Source of the DNA: Planctomycetota bacterium
Lineage (GTDB): Bacteria > Planctomycetota > UBA8108 > UBA1146
Direction of reading: 5' to 3'
Length of the DNA: 43,659 bases
NCBI GenBank assembly: GCA_012960845.1
Contig: DUAN01000003.1
Coordinates: forward strand, 6,154-49,812
The first letter of the stretch is position 1. The number at the start of each line of letters is the position of its first letter. Below, one piece after another: positions 18,984 through 28,330 of this stretch. The position numbers were made by a program, and so were the translations under genes. The notes beneath the pieces are model-generated. The model saw only the letters and a list, made by a program, of their open reading frames with translations. It was not told the DNA's origin and did not search any database.

Positions 18984-19275
18984 CAGAGATCTTGTGAATG
19001 GTAGCGTCAGCCCAGGAGGAGGAGTACCATGGCCCCTTCGCACAGTCCGGGTGCCCTGATCAGGGTATCTCCCGAGTCACTGGCGACGCCGTAGACGGCA
19101 GCAATCTGATTTCATCCATAGAAATTACGGAGATCCGTTTTCCTTCCCGCATGAGGGTCGGTGGACCGATCATCGCAGTGGCATCGATGCGAGTCCGAGC
19201 CGCTGAGTGTTGGAATCGTCTGTTGGAATCGTGTTGTCGAGTGGGTAGTTGTGCGATCAGAGGAGAGGAATCGGC

Positions 19276-21165
19276 ATGTCGGGGATAGCGGCTACAGATG
19301 AACTGGAGCGGATCCGTGATGCCAATCCCATCGAGGATGTGGTTCCCGAATATGTCGATCTGATTCGCCGAGGGAATGTGTTCAAAGGACTGTGTCCGTT
19401 TCATCCCGATCAGAATCCGTCGATGGATGTGAATCCGGCACGGCAGACCTTCCGCTGCTGGTCCTGTGAAGAGCACGGCGATGTCTTCACCTTTATCCAG
19501 AAGATTGAAGGCATCGATTTTCCTGAGGCGAAGCAAAAGCTAGCCGATCGAGTTGGAATTGAGATCCAGCAGTTTCACCGCGATCCAAGGAGAGAGGAAC
19601 AAGACCAGCAAGATTACGATCTTCTGGAACGCGCTGCGAACTGGTTTCAAAGACAACTTCAATCTGAAAAAGGAACCGCTGCCAGAGAATACCTTCATGG
19701 CAGAGGATTCACCGAGGAGACGATCCAGAAATTCAGGATCGGCTTCGCGCCAGATGGCTGGAGTCATCTCGATGATGATCTGGCATTGCTCGGCAGCGAT
19801 GCCATGCGGATTCGCCAGCGCGCGTGTGAGTTGGGGTTGCTCAAGGAGAAGAGTGAAGGTGGAAGGTATTACGATGCATATCGGGATCGAGTGATCTTCC
19901 CGATTCTCGATCATCGTCGTGGACGGGTGATCGGATTCGGGGGTCGGCACCTGGGTTCGTCTCCAGATCCATCGGGTGGTCCTCCTCCGAAGTACATCAA
20001 TTCACCCGAATCGAGAGTCTTCTCCAAGAAGCATGTGCTCTATGGAGGGCGGGAGGGACGGCTGGAGATCGGCCGTCAGCGACGAGTGATTCTCTGTGAG
20101 GGCTATACCGATGTGATGATGGCGCACCAGTCGGGGTTTGCCACTGCAGTGGCCTCACTGGGAACCGCTTTCACCGACGAACATGTGGCCCTGTTGAAGA
20201 AACTGGTCCACTCGGTCGACCTGATCCTCGATGGAGACGAGGCGGGACAGGCCGCTGCTCGACGCGCTTGTGAGAGATTCATGGGAACCGGATTGGGTGT
20301 ACGGGTCGTCATCCTCGATGAAGGAGTGGATCCCTGTGAACTACTGCTACAGGAGCAAGGGGCGCATCACTTCGAGCAGTTACTGGAAACGGGAGAAGAC
20401 CCCATCGCATTCATCGTGAAGCAGATACTGGTAGAGAATCCAGGAAAAGGGGCTTCCGCCGCTCAACAGGTGCTGGAGCAGGTCTCCAGGGTTGTTCTGG
20501 AGCCCTTCGAGGGGCAGTCGGTGGCGCTCGAGAGCGCAGCTCGGATCGTCGGTGGGGTGACCGGTCTCGGAGAGTTGACGATCCTGGCGGATCATCACCG
20601 CCTCCTTCAACAGCGCGGTCCGCGTAGGGCCCATGGAGCCAGTGGGCGGGGATCTTCGGTGGCGACGACCGAGGTTGTAGGGGAGCCGCTGGAGCGATCC
20701 AGCCGGGGGCTGCCCGATCTTGAGGAGGCGATTCTCGTCTCCATCTTGCGGGATCCATCGCAAGCAGCGCTGTTGCTGCGATTGCGCCCCCCGGTGCAAT
20801 GGTCGAATCGTTGGCTCCGATCGTTGGCGATCCGGATCGAACAATTGAAGGAGATTCCGGATCCGGTTCATCTGCAGGATGAAGCGGAGAAGTCAATATT
20901 CCTCGGGCTACTCGAGCGAGTGGCGGCAGAGCAGGAGTACACTCCGGTGGATGAACGGGTTGAACTCCAGTTCAATCTGGCGATCGATCTGGTGGTGGAT
21001 CACCTGAAGGGGATGATTGGTCGTATAGGAGAGGCAAAATTGGACCTGAAGACCAAGATAGACATTAACAAAACAATACAAACATTGAAACAAGATCGAG
21101 AATCTCATCATAATCTTTCGCTCTTGGGGGAAATTATCAATAAGTTTGAAGGAGGGGAAGATTGA
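19276..21165 (+). CDS. dnaG: DNA primase DnaG
   Basis: CHC2 zinc motif [58 protein letters not shown] and [17 protein letters not shown]. Confidence 0.96.
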   Translation: MSGIAATDELERIRDANPIEDVVPEYVDLIRRGNVFKGLCPFHPDQNPSMDVNPARQTFRCWSCEEHGDVFTFIQKIEGIDFPEAKQKLADRVGIEIQQFHRDPRREEQDQQDYDLLERAANWFQRQLQSEKGTAAREYLHGRGFTEETIQKFRIGFAPDGWSHLDDDLALLGSDAMRIRQRACELGLLKEKSEGGRYYDAYRDRVIFPILDHRRGRVIGFGGRHLGSSPDPSGGPPPKYINSPESRVFSKKHVLYGGREGRLEIGRQRRVILCEGYTDVMMAHQSGFATAVASLGTAFTDEHVALLKKLVHSVDLILDGDEAGQAAARRACERFMGTGLGVRVVILDEGVDPCELLLQEQGAHHFEQLLETGEDPIAFIVKQILVENPGKGASAAQQVLEQVSRVVLEPFEGQSVALESAARIVGGVTGLGELTILADHHRLLQQRGPRRAHGASGRGSSVATTEVVGEPLERSSRGLPDLEEAILVSILRDPSQAALLLRLRPPVQWSNRWLRSLAIRIEQLKEIPDPVHLQDEAEKSIFLGLLERVAAEQEYTPVDERVELQFNLAIDLVVDHLKGMIGRIGEAKLDLKTKIDINKTIQTLKQDRESHHNLSLLGEIINKFEGGED

Positions 21166-21206
21166 GTCCAGTCTCCATGTACGAAATTTGTAACGAAGAG
21201 GAAGAT

Positions 21207-23108
21207 ATGAACTCATACCAGGAGCAACTGGATGATGGCGATCTGACGTCCGAAATGTACTGCAAGACGGAAACAGAAGGTCCTGCATTTCAAGGGGATG
21301 AAGAAACCGAAATCAGCATCGCCGATGGCGATGAGGAGGAAGAGGAATCAGAGGAAACCGAAGGAGACCTCCCGACCCTGGGGATCTCTGAAGGACCGAC
21401 CGTCGTACAGGAACCACTGGATGACGGAGAGAATCGCCATCCGGTCGAGGAAATCCCTCGCATCGCCACTGCTCGAAGTGCTTCTCGCGATCTGACCAAG
21501 GAAAAACGCACGATGGAGGAGGGGCTTGCCCGCCTCATCGAATTCGGTTCGGCACAGGGTCATGTCACCTTTGAGCAGTTCAATAATTGCTTCCCAGAGG
21601 AATGCAATACTCCGGAGCGAATTGATCGAGTGTACGACCTCCTCGACAAGCTCGACATCGAGGTCACGGATGATCCGGTGAAGATCGATGCACTTCCAGA
21701 TGATGCCGATTTCACCGGGGAGAAGATCGATGATCCAGTACGGATGTACCTGACTCAGATGGGGGAGATTCCGCTACTGACTCGTGCAGAGGAATTACTA
21801 CTGGCGAAAACCATCGAGACTTGCAGGGATCGATATCGGACATCGATCTACTCATCCGGATTTTGCCAGAAAGAAATGATCCGCTTGTGTCAGGAAGTCC
21901 TATGTGGAGACCAGTCCATCGACAAGGTCATCAAACTGACACCCTCCGCCGGTGAACCCAGTCGCGAAGATATGATTCAGCGAATGAGCCAGAACCTGGC
22001 CACCATCGAGCGGCTCTACCAGCTCAACTTGATCGACAAGAAAAAGCTCGAATCGAAAAAGCTATCCGATCGATACAAGCAGAAACTGGCTGAGAAGGTA
22101 TTTGCCAAGGCGATCAAGATTGGCCTGCTCCTGGGAGAGTTGGTCTTCAAGAGGGAGATCCTCGATAACCTTCGCGACGAGATGCGCAGTCAGCGCCACA
22201 AGGTGATTCAATCGAAGCGAAGAATTGAAATCGTCAACAAGAGGACAGGGCGAAGAGTTACCGACAAGGACCTGGTCGAACTGGAACTTGCCAACATCAT
22301 CGAAATAGAAAAGTGTACGATGGAGAGTTCCATCCCATTTGCTGAGCGTGTGTTTGGCATGAACAAATACTTCAATCGATACGAAGTGGCCAAACGAAAA
22401 CTATCCGCTGGAAACCTTCGATTGGTGGTGTCGATCGCCAAGAGATACCGGAACCGAGGTCTCTCCTTTCTCGATTTGATCCAAGAGGGGAATACAGGCC
22501 TGATGAAGGCGGTCGAGAAATATGAGTACCGTCGCGGATACAAGTTCTCGACCTACGCCACATGGTGGATTCGCCAGGCGATTACTCGCTCCATCGCTGA
22601 CCAGGCTCGGACCATCAGGATTCCTGTACACATGATCGAAACGATGAGCAAGGTTCGAAATGCAACCAAGAAACTGATGCAAAAACTGGGTTACGATCCA
22701 AGTATGAAAGAGATTTCCATCGAGTTGGAAATTCCAGAAGAAGAGGTGAGGAAAGTCCTCAAGATTTCCAAGCATCCGATTTCTCTGGATCGACCCATCG
22801 GGGATTCAGATGATGGATTCTTCGGAGATTTCATCGAGGATCAATCGGTCGAATCACCGATCCATGTGGCGACTCACGAGATGCTCAAGGATCGCCTCAA
22901 AGATGTCCTGAAAACCCTGACCTACCGGGAACGTGAAATCATCAAACTCCGCTATGGCCTTGAGGATGGATACACCTATACCCTCGAAGAGGTGGGGAAG
23001 ATCTTCAAAGTGACCCGGGAACGAGTACGTCAGATCGAAGCCAAAGCCGTGAAGAAATTGCAGCATCCGATTCGTTCTCGCCATCTGGAGGGATTCCTCG
23101 ACGAGTAA
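21207..23108 (+). CDS. rpoD: Primary RNA polymerase sigma factor (sigma-70 / RpoD)
   Basis: [112 protein letters not shown]. Confidence 0.97.
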   Translation: MNSYQEQLDDGDLTSEMYCKTETEGPAFQGDEETEISIADGDEEEEESEETEGDLPTLGISEGPTVVQEPLDDGENRHPVEEIPRIATARSASRDLTKEKRTMEEGLARLIEFGSAQGHVTFEQFNNCFPEECNTPERIDRVYDLLDKLDIEVTDDPVKIDALPDDADFTGEKIDDPVRMYLTQMGEIPLLTRAEELLLAKTIETCRDRYRTSIYSSGFCQKEMIRLCQEVLCGDQSIDKVIKLTPSAGEPSREDMIQRMSQNLATIERLYQLNLIDKKKLESKKLSDRYKQKLAEKVFAKAIKIGLLLGELVFKREILDNLRDEMRSQRHKVIQSKRRIEIVNKRTGRRVTDKDLVELELANIIEIEKCTMESSIPFAERVFGMNKYFNRYEVAKRKLSAGNLRLVVSIAKRYRNRGLSFLDLIQEGNTGLMKAVEKYEYRRGYKFSTYATWWIRQAITRSIADQARTIRIPVHMIETMSKVRNATKKLMQKLGYDPSMKEISIELEIPEEEVRKVLKISKHPISLDRPIGDSDDGFFGDFIEDQSVESPIHVATHEMLKDRLKDVLKTLTYREREIIKLRYGLEDGYTYTLEEVGKIFKVTRERVRQIEAKAVKKLQHPIRSRHLEGFLDE

Positions 23109-23144
23109 TCCTGATCGTCAGTATGACCAGTTCGGGTAATCACA

Positions 23145-23184
23145 GGGCTTCGAGTCGGGAATACCGATTCGAGGCCCTCTTTTG
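23145..23184 (+). terminator. Intrinsic terminator after rpoD
   Basis: GGGCTTCGAGTCGG-GAATA-CCGATTCGAGGCCC (two G-U pairs) then TCTTTTG. Confidence 0.8.
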
Positions 23185-23237
23185 TGGAAGAAGATTCTTC
23201 TTCCGGCTAAGATCCTCATCTCGCAGGAACAGGAATC

Positions 23238-23951
23238 TTGCGGCAGGAGGAGGTGGACTTGGAATCGCTGGATCGTCTCAGAGAAGTCCAACGGATTTCT
23301 AGCAAGATTTCGCTCTATCAATCAGAGATCGCCAAACGTGAGAAGAAGTTGGAGATCGCACTCGCCGATTATCAGTTGCTCCGTGACCAGATGACACCGA
23401 TCGAGGCTCGTCTCGGCCAGGGACAATCCATCGCCCGGAAACTCGAACTGGATTCCAAAGAGGCCGAAGCGAAGATCGAAAAGAATCGTAAACAGTTGGA
23501 TCAGGCAACCCAAGCTACAGAGTTCACCGGTCTGAAGGAACAACTGGCTCGGTTCGAGCAAGAAAAGGCGGCGATCGAAGATAGTCTGATCCTGGTGATG
23601 GAGAAGATTGAAGAACTGCGCAGCCAGGAATCGGATCTCAACAAACACATCGCCGAGACGGAAGAGCAACTGGAGGAGATTCGAGCCGAAGTCACCGAGA
23701 ACACCAAGGACTATCGCAATGAAGTCGAGTCGCTACAGAAACCTCTGGAGCATGCTCGTGAGGTTGCGGATGATGAGTTGCTGGAAACTTTCGACCGTCT
23801 ATTTCCATCGCTGGGAGCGACCGTGGTGGTTTCGCTCGATGGAAACGCCTGCGGAGGCTGCCACTTGAGTGTCAGTTCTCAGGTGGGGGAAAAGGTACAA
23901 GCAGGAATTTCGGTGGTGAATTGTCCCTCCTGTTCTCGTTTTCTTGGGTGA
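23238..23951 (+). CDS. CT398-like coiled-coil protein with C4 zinc ribbon
   Basis: Long coiled coil, C-terminal NACGGCHLSVSSQVGEKVQAGISVVNCPSCSRFLG; start uncertain (GTG 23253 or TTG 23259 possible after AGGAGGAGG). Confidence 0.8.
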   Translation: MRQEEVDLESLDRLREVQRISSKISLYQSEIAKREKKLEIALADYQLLRDQMTPIEARLGQGQSIARKLELDSKEAEAKIEKNRKQLDQATQATEFTGLKEQLARFEQEKAAIEDSLILVMEKIEELRSQESDLNKHIAETEEQLEEIRAEVTENTKDYRNEVESLQKPLEHAREVADDELLETFDRLFPSLGATVVVSLDGNACGGCHLSVSSQVGEKVQAGISVVNCPSCSRFLG

Positions 23952-24135
23952 AACTGTGTCGGCCCCACGACTTGGGTTTGTGGGTGGTTGATTTCCGAAT
24001 CGAACCGTATCAGAGAACAGTATCAGAGAACTGACAGCTGGTTCCCGATCGCGGTGGTGGGGGATCCCACTCCTTTTTCCTCACCGTCAGTCTGAGTCCA
24101 AAGCCATGACTCGGTACTGAGAGAGAAGCCTCGTC

Positions 24136-25245
24136 ATGTTCCACAAGAGTTGGGTTCGAAATAGCGTGGCCTTCGCTGCAGTGTTGATTCTCATTGCCAT
24201 CGGTACTTTTTTCTATCTGAATGCGGTGTCCGTCGCAAATCACAGGAGGATTGAAGACTATCGACAGCAAGTCGGTGCGATTTCTGCTGCGGATCTGTGG
24301 GCGAAATCGATCGAGCAACGAGATCCTCGACTCTTCGAATTACACGATAGTGGATTTCCTGGCGGCGTTCAGTTTCTCGAGGACACGAAACAGGCTCGCC
24401 GTACTGAACAGGTGGAAGGAGATGCCATCTCCATCACCACGACTCAACTGGAGGAGTTACGCGCTATTCTTCGGAATTCACCGGGAGCGCAGGTACCTGA
24501 AATCGTCGATTTTAACACCTTGCTTCCTGCCAATTTCAAGCAGCTTCGATCGCTCATCTTCGCATGTTGCCAGTCGCAGGAAAAATCGACAGGCACGGAG
24601 ACCGGTACCGCGACCGGCGCCGCGATGATAGAGCAGCAGGAGCGTTGGCTGATCGGAGTCGAACTGGCTGAATCACTCACTGCTGGCGGGTTTCTCGTTG
24701 GCGAATTGAAACGGTTCGCTCTGCTGAAGACGTTGCTGGAGAGAGGGTTGGAATTGATCCAGAGTGATGATCTGGATTTTCTCGAGAATGGTGCAGCGAC
24801 CCTTGCGCGGGTAGCTTCGCCCGAGGATGGAATCGCCAGAGCACTTCAGATCGAGACCCTGGTAGTGATGGATCTGGAAGAGTGGCAAGCATCACCCTTC
24901 ACCAGTTCTCTGGACCTTCGGTGGTATCTCGATCAACAGATTCCTCTATCCCTCGATCCGTCCAGAGAAACTCTCCAGGCGCTTTCAGTCGAGGAGCCTC
25001 CTGTATACGCTCTGTTGAGTAGTGCTGTACTTCCGCTGTTTGATTCCATCATCGAGAAGTCCAACCAAATGGGGGCCCGACTTCTGGCAGTTCGCTGTGC
25101 ATTCGAGGCGACTGCTGCGCAGCTCAGGGGTGTCGAATGGACTCCACCCACTGGTGTGGAACTGATCCCGTCCACCGCGGGTGGCGCAGCCAGGATTCAT
25201 GTCACCGGAAGTTCAGTGGCAACCGACGTCTACCTGCCAAAGTGA
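24136..25245 (+). CDS. Membrane-anchored protein of unknown function, paralog A of tandem pair
   Basis: N-terminal TM VAFAAVLILIAIGTFFYLNAV; N- and C-termini near-identical to 25411..26508. Confidence 0.75.
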   Translation: MFHKSWVRNSVAFAAVLILIAIGTFFYLNAVSVANHRRIEDYRQQVGAISAADLWAKSIEQRDPRLFELHDSGFPGGVQFLEDTKQARRTEQVEGDAISITTTQLEELRAILRNSPGAQVPEIVDFNTLLPANFKQLRSLIFACCQSQEKSTGTETGTATGAAMIEQQERWLIGVELAESLTAGGFLVGELKRFALLKTLLERGLELIQSDDLDFLENGAATLARVASPEDGIARALQIETLVVMDLEEWQASPFTSSLDLRWYLDQQIPLSLDPSRETLQALSVEEPPVYALLSSAVLPLFDSIIEKSNQMGARLLAVRCAFEATAAQLRGVEWTPPTGVELIPSTAGGAARIHVTGSSVATDVYLPK

Positions 25246-25321
25246 TATGAAGAGCGGGATATGAAGAGAGCGATGGGAAGAGAGCACGAGATGTGTGGAT
25301 CGCCAGGGCTAGATTGAAGTG

Positions 25322-25361
25322 GTGATCGGGCCGTAAGCCGAGTCCTGTTCATCGATGCAAG
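25322..25361 (-). pseudogene. 40-nt duplicated fragment of the rnpB 3' end
   Basis: GTGATCGGGCCGTAAGCCGAGTCCTGTTCATCGATGCAAG matches 26571-26610 at 38 of 40 positions. Confidence 0.85.
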
Positions 25362-25410
25362 TCAGTCATGGGTCGTAGCCATGACTCGGTACCGAGAGAG
25401 AAGCCTCGTC

Positions 25411-26508
25411 ATGTTCCACAAGAGTTGGGTTCGAAATAGCGTGGCCTTCGCAGCAGTGTTGATTCTCATTGCCATCGGTACTCTTCTCTATCTGAATGCG
25501 GTGTCCGTCGCAAATCACAGGAGGATTGAAGACTATCGACAGCAAGTCGGTGCGATTTCTGCTGCGGATCTGTGGGCGAAATCGATCGAGCAACGAGATC
25601 CAAAACTCTTCGAATCACATGATGTATCTTTCATCAGCGTTCAGTTTATCCAGGACCAAGTGAAAGAAGATGCCTTCTCCATCACCACGGCTCAACTGGA
25701 GGAGTTACGCGCTATTCTTCGGAAATCTCCGGGAGTGCAGGTACCTGAAATCTTCGATTTTAACACCTTGCGTTTTGCCAATCTCCAGCAGCTTCGATCC
25801 ATCATCATCGCCTGTTGTCAGTCGCAGGAAAAATCGACAGGTACGGAGACAGGCACCGAGATCGGCACCGCGACCGGCACCGCGATGAAAGAGCAGCAGG
25901 AGCGTTGGTTGATCGGAGTCGAACTGGCAGAATCACTCACTGCTGGCGGGCTCATCCGAGATGAACAGATGCGGCTTAGTCTGTTGAAATCTTTGCTGGA
26001 GCGAGGGCTGGATTTGATCGAGAGTGATGATCCAGATTTTCTCGAGAATGGTGCAGCGATCCTCGCTCAGGTATCTTCGCCCGAGGATGAAATCACCAGA
26101 GTACTTCAGATCGAGGCCCTGATGGCGATGGAACTGGAAGAGTGGCAATCGGCGTCCCTCCTCACCAGTTCCCTGGAGCTTCGGTGGTATCTCGATAACC
26201 AGATTCCTCTATCCCTCGATCCGTCTCGTGAAACTCTCCAGGCACTTTCGGTCCACGACCCTCCTCTGTATCTGCTGATGGGAGGTTTTGTACATCCGGT
26301 GTATGTTTATCTCGTCGAGGAGAGCAACCAATTGGGGGCCAGGCTTCGCGCAGTTCGCTGTGCATTCGAGGCGACTGCTGCGCAACTCAGGGGTGTCGAA
26401 TGGACTCCACCCACTGGTGTGGAGCTGCTCCCGTCCACCGCGGGTGGCGCAGCCAGGATTCATGTCATCGGAAGTTCAGGGCTAACCGACGTCGACCTGC
26501 CAAGGTGA
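25411..26508 (+). CDS. Membrane-anchored protein of unknown function, paralog B of tandem pair
   Basis: MFHKSWVRNSVAFAAVLILIAIGTLLYLNAVSVANHRRIEDYRQQVGAISAADLWAKSIEQRDP shared with paralog A; shared C-terminal block. Confidence 0.75.
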   Translation: MFHKSWVRNSVAFAAVLILIAIGTLLYLNAVSVANHRRIEDYRQQVGAISAADLWAKSIEQRDPKLFESHDVSFISVQFIQDQVKEDAFSITTAQLEELRAILRKSPGVQVPEIFDFNTLRFANLQQLRSIIIACCQSQEKSTGTETGTEIGTATGTAMKEQQERWLIGVELAESLTAGGLIRDEQMRLSLLKSLLERGLDLIESDDPDFLENGAAILAQVSSPEDEITRVLQIEALMAMELEEWQSASLLTSSLELRWYLDNQIPLSLDPSRETLQALSVHDPPLYLLMGGFVHPVYVYLVEESNQLGARLRAVRCAFEATAAQLRGVEWTPPTGVELLPSTAGGAARIHVIGSSGLTDVDLPR

Positions 26509-26570
26509 TGGGATGAGAGCGTTGTGAAGAGAGCACGAGATGTTCGAATCGCCATCGCAAGATTGAAGTG

Positions 26571-26952
26571 GTGAGCGGGCCGTAAGCCGAGTCCTGTTCA
26601 TCGACGCAAGGTCGATGTGCGATCATTCCTCTAGGCTGACCGTTGCCAGACAGCTCAAACGACCTACCCGGGCATTCTCCCGACATTGCCGGGAACGGAG
26701 CGGACCACTCCTTTGCCTCTGTTTGGTCTTTCTCCGGGAGGGGTTTACCCTGCCAGGGACGTCACCGCCCCCGCGGTGAGCTCTTACCTCACCATTTCAC
26801 CCTTACCGAGGATCCGAAGATCTACGGCGGTATATTTTCTGTGGCACTTTCCCTGGGATCGCTCCCGGTGGGCGTTACCCACCACCCTGTCCTGCGGAGC
26901 CCGGACTTTCCTCGACATGGAAATCCATGCCGCGACCGCTACACCCGCTCAC
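26571..26952 (-). ncRNA. rnpB: RNase P RNA (bacterial class A type)
   Basis: Reverse complement has GAGGAAAGTCCGGGCTCC, CACAGAAAATATACCGCC, TAAGGGTGAAATGGTGAGGTAAGAGCTCACC, ACAGGACTCGGCTTACGGCCCGCTCAC; ends GTGAGCGGG/CCCGCTCAC pair as P1. Confidence 0.95.
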
Positions 26953-26980
26953 CATCAGCAATGGTAACGAATTGAGATCC

Positions 26981-27166
26981 TTACTGGAAGAGTTCTGAGA
27001 TCACCTCGATGATCAATCCAAGTAAGAGCATTCCTCCGGCAGCGCTGAGGAAGTAGCGAGTAGCCTCCCTACGCATACTAGGAGGACTTTTTGCAGTGCG
27101 GGTTACCAGCACATGGACGACAGAGATGATCAGAGTGAGCAGCAGGAATGCGGCCAGATCACTCAT
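26981..27166 (-). CDS. Small two-TM membrane protein
   Basis: 61 aa hydrophobic; ATGA overlap with upstream CDS 27163..27591. Confidence 0.6.
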   Translation of the reverse strand: MSDLAAFLLLTLIISVVHVLVTRTAKSPPSMRREATRYFLSAAGGMLLLGLIIEVISELFQ

Positions 27167-27591
27167 CGGGAGTTCTCCTCACCGGCTGCCGGGGCTTCCC
27201 TCCTCGAAGGATCGATCCTGGCGTCGAGCAGGTCGAGACAACTCAGTAGATTGAGTAGCCCAGCGCAGTAGACCAGAAGTGCACCTGTATCGTTCCACTT
27301 CGGAACATCCTGATACTTTTGCACCGTTGCCAGACCCCGAAGTGCCAGATCGGAAGCGGGCTCGAACCAGGAGAGAACCAGCGTGCTGCCACATCCGGTT
27401 CCCACCCAGAACAACCACGGATGGAATTGTTGAGATGACGCTTCAAAATTGGACAGCCACATGCCCAGAATCCACAAGCCGTTGATCGCCAGTAGCAGCC
27501 AGATCCCGGTATTCTTTCGACCCGACAGGATGTGTCCCGAGCCAGGTAGTAGCCAAGAGGAGAGGAGCTGTCCGAGAATTGAGTGTTGCAT
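27163..27591 (-). CDS. Multi-pass membrane protein (DUF6677-like by general appearance)
   Basis: ATG at 27591 (MQHSILGQLLSSWLLPGSGHILSGRKNTGIWLLLAINGLWILGMWL) avoids overlap with the upstream ABC ATPase. Confidence 0.6.
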   Translation of the reverse strand: MQHSILGQLLSSWLLPGSGHILSGRKNTGIWLLLAINGLWILGMWLSNFEASSQQFHPWLFWVGTGCGSTLVLSWFEPASDLALRGLATVQKYQDVPKWNDTGALLVYCAGLLNLLSCLDLLDARIDPSRREAPAAGEENSR

Positions 27592-27610
27592 CAGGGGTAG
27601 TATTCCATCC

Positions 27611-28330
27611 CTACATCGAGAACTGTTCGCCGAGATAATATCGACGAGCATCTGCGTCCTGGAGGATTTGATCTTGATTTCCTTGTGCGATGATTCTGCC
27701 ATCATAGATGATGAATGAACGGTCGCAGACATTGAGTGTTTCGCGCACATTGTGATCGGTGAGAAGCACACCGATTCCTCGATCTGCCAGGAACCGGATC
27801 ATATTTTGTAGATCCGCCACAGCAATCGGATCTACACCACTGAAGGGCTCATCGAGAAGAATCAGGTCTGGCTCTGTGACCAGCGCTCTCGCCACTTCGA
27901 GCCTTCTCTTTTCTCCCCCTGAAAGGAATTCCGCCTTGCTGTCGGCCACTCGATTGAGTTTGAATTCGTCGATCAGTTGCTCACGCCTCGCATTTCGTTC
28001 AGGTTCACTGAGTGGCCGTGTTTCAAGTATGGCTGTCAAGTTCTGGCGGACGGTCAGGCCGCGGAAAACGGATGTTTCCTGGGGTAGGTATCCCATTCCT
28101 CGTCGCGCTCTCTGGTACATCGGCAAGTTGCTGATCTCTTCACCATTGAAGAAAACCTGGCCCTGATCCGATCGAATCATTCCCATCGCCATGCGAAAGG
28201 TAGTGGTCTTTCCCGCACCATTCTTACCGAGCAGTCCGATCACCGATCCTGGAGCGACATCGAAGGAGACTCGATCGACGACTCGCCTGTTGTTGTAGGA
28301 TTTACAGAGATTACGGACGGTGAGAATCAT
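27611..28330 (-). CDS. lptB: LPS export ABC transporter ATP-binding protein LptB-like
   Basis: GLLGKNGAGKTTTFRMAMGMIRSDQG, YQRARRGMGYLPQETSVFRGLTVRQNL, LSGGEKRRLEVARAL, LLTDHNVRETLNVCDRSFIIYDGRIIAQG. Confidence 0.88.
   Translation of the reverse strand: MILTVRNLCKSYNNRRVVDRVSFDVAPGSVIGLLGKNGAGKTTTFRMAMGMIRSDQGQVFFNGEEISNLPMYQRARRGMGYLPQETSVFRGLTVRQNLTAILETRPLSEPERNARREQLIDEFKLNRVADSKAEFLSGGEKRRLEVARALVTEPDLILLDEPFSGVDPIAVADLQNMIRFLADRGIGVLLTDHNVRETLNVCDRSFIIYDGRIIAQGNQDQILQDADARRYYLGEQFSM

Noticed and set aside
24007-24031. GTATCAGAGAAC direct repeat upstream of paralog A
   Set aside because: Two short copies with 1-nt spacing; no further support.
26465-26975. ORFs 26465..26686 (-), 26643..26975 (+) and 26686..26967 (+)
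   Set aside because: They overlap the strongly supported RNase P RNA.
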